The position numbers and the translations under genes are program-made. 64,000 bases of DNA, from positions 1,021,097,066 through 1,021,161,065 of the forward strand of contig NC_090446.1 of NCBI RefSeq assembly GCF_031143425.1. The letters are read 5' to 3'. The notes beneath the pieces are model-generated. The model was not told the DNA's origin, did no database searches, and saw only the letters and a program-made list of their open reading frames with translations. Of this stretch, positions 62,640-64,000 are shown one piece after another; within the stretch, counting starts at the first letter, position 1; every line of letters begins with the position of its first letter. This DNA comes from Pleurodeles waltl. Lineage: Eukaryota > Chordata > Amphibia > Caudata > Salamandridae.

Positions 62640-64000
62640 AATGTTTTCCTGCAATGACAAACCAGAGGTATTTGCGACGTGCTGGATATATGGGAATGTG
62701 GAAGTAAGCATCTTTGAGATCCAATGCTGTCAAGTCATCTTGTAGCTGTAATAGGGGAATAACATCTTGCAGAGCGACCATATGCAAGTGCTCTGAAAGT
62801 ATGTATAGGTTGAGAGGTCTGCGATCCAGAATTGGTCTTAATGAGCCATCCTTCTTTGGTATGAGGAAATAGGGGAACAGGTTCTATAGCTCCTTTGAGA
62901 AGAAGAGATTGTACCTCTTCTTTTAAGAGAGTGAGATGGTGGTGAGTCAGTTTGTGAAAGTGTGGAGGAATATTTGGTGGAATGGAAATGAGTTCTAGAC
63001 AGTAACTATGTTGGATAATTTATAGAACCCATTGATCCATAGTGATATTGGACCATTAGGGGAAGAAATAAAGTAGTCTTCCACCTACTTGAGAAATGTG
63101 CAGTAGTGGAAGATGTAGCCAGTCACTGGCATGTGTTGAGGCAGAACCTCTAAAGGTGGATGTCTTTCCTCTACTATTGGCACTTCTAAAGGAACCTTTA
63201 AAGGAACCTCTGGTATGAAGTGTGTGCCTTGTTTTGTTTGGGAGATGGAACACTCAGTGGATGTTGTTTAGAAACCTCCTCTAAATTGTGGGCGACACAA
63301 ATTACCCCTTTGTGGTGTAGTGAATAGGGCCCTTATGGACTCGATGCCCCCAAGTCTTTTTGAATTTTTCTATGCTGGTATCAACTTTATTTCCCAAATA
63401 AATGTTTCTTGTCAAAAGCTATATTAAGGACTGCCTATTGTATTTCAGGTTTGAACCCAGAGCATCTTAACCACGCATGCCTTTTAATAATAATGCTAGT
63501 ATTAAAGCTCTGTGCGGCTGTGTCAGCAGCATCAGTGGCGCACCTAAAGGCATTATTGGAAATATTTGGCCCTCTGAAACTATCTCCTGTCCCCTTTTAC
63601 GGTGTTCTTCTTGCAGATACTGGAGAAGGTCTTCCATCTCGTCTCAGTGGGCCCTGTCATATTGTGCTACAAGAGCTTGGGATTTGGTTATACGTCAATG
63701 ATTGGCTGCTTGTGCCACTATCCGTTTACCTGCAGCATTTTTGCTTTCTTTATTAGGAGGAGGTGCATCTCCTGTTGACTGACTATTGGCACGCCTAAGT
63801 GCTGCACTAACCACAATGGAACCTCTGGGTAATTGTGACCTATTGCATATAAGGTCTGTAGGAGCTGCCCTGTATTTTTGTCAACTCTTGGAGTAATTAC
63901 TCTAGATCTGTCAGGCTCCTTAAAATGTCTGTAGAGTGATTAAGCATGCCTGGTAGCATGGGAAGCAATTCACTTTCCTTTTGTGTGGAAGTTAGTGTAT
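62640..64000 (-). pseudogene. DIRS reverse transcriptase N-part and gag (decayed, incomplete)
   Basis: DNA follows the intact copy. A gag glycine/arginine tail with SFKGSFRSANSRGKTS lies near 63180, and helical gag sequence lies between 63400 and 63800. No open frame is long. The gag N-terminus lies beyond the window. Confidence 0.65.

Larger units (their letters stand above)
59746..64000 (-). mobile_element. Further decayed DIRS element, cut by the window edge
   Basis: It begins with sequence matching 53990-54110 of its neighbour (GGATGTCCATGCAGTG against GAGATGTCCATCTAATG), so the left inverted repeat is missing. The internal complementary region is also gone: the text jumps from GAGCGCATGT to AAAGGAGTCCCCTCC. 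Recombinase, RNase H, reverse transcriptase and gag follow in order on the minus strand, all broken. It continues past 64000. Confidence 0.8.

Overview
This is vertebrate genomic DNA, most likely from a salamander (newt or axolotl type). One host exon is recognisable: the last coding exon of map2k6 (MAP kinase kinase 6) on the minus strand at 3016-3093, with its 3' untranslated region to the left. Everything to the right (3094-64000, about 61 kb) reads as one end of a giant intron, packed with transposable elements. The mix of DIRS elements with tyrosine recombinase, a Gmr1-type Ty3/gypsy element with integrase ahead of reverse transcriptase, Harbinger-like DNA elements with a Myb/SANT gene, and piggyBac-like repeats is what salamander genomes are known for. 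The species is an inference.

Layout. 1-3015: map2k6 3' UTR and downstream DNA. 3016-3093: terminal exon. 4140-7080: a chimeric repeat, an LTR-like fragment and a decayed CR1/L2-type LINE on the plus strand. 7467-17916: a complete, very young Gmr1-like LTR retrotransposon on the minus strand, with 2.7 kb LTRs, a 5-bp target duplication and one open 1593-residue gag-pro-int-RT-RNaseH frame. About 18000-19430: a DIRS relic. 20765-27388: a composite Harbinger-like element holding a broken Myb/SANT gene, a nested solo LTR (21989-23393) and several minisatellites. 28016-33040: a decayed gene of an uncharacterised, probably transposon-borne family, split by a piggyBac-like insertion from 29567. 33147: an isolated Harbinger-like end.

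34100-64000 is dominated by DIRS elements, all on the minus strand: a relic (34100-36780), an intact copy with inverted terminal repeats, internal complementary region and all reading frames (40886-46775), an interrupted relic (47390-53595), a decayed full-length copy (53754-59729), and a further decayed copy that runs off the window (59746-64000).

No bacterial-type operons, CRISPR arrays, rRNA or tRNA genes were seen. The coding content other than map2k6 belongs to mobile elements. The two potentially functional elements are the Gmr1-like one and the intact DIRS copy. Most other frames are relics, and their interest lies in how the insertions are nested and what has stayed open.
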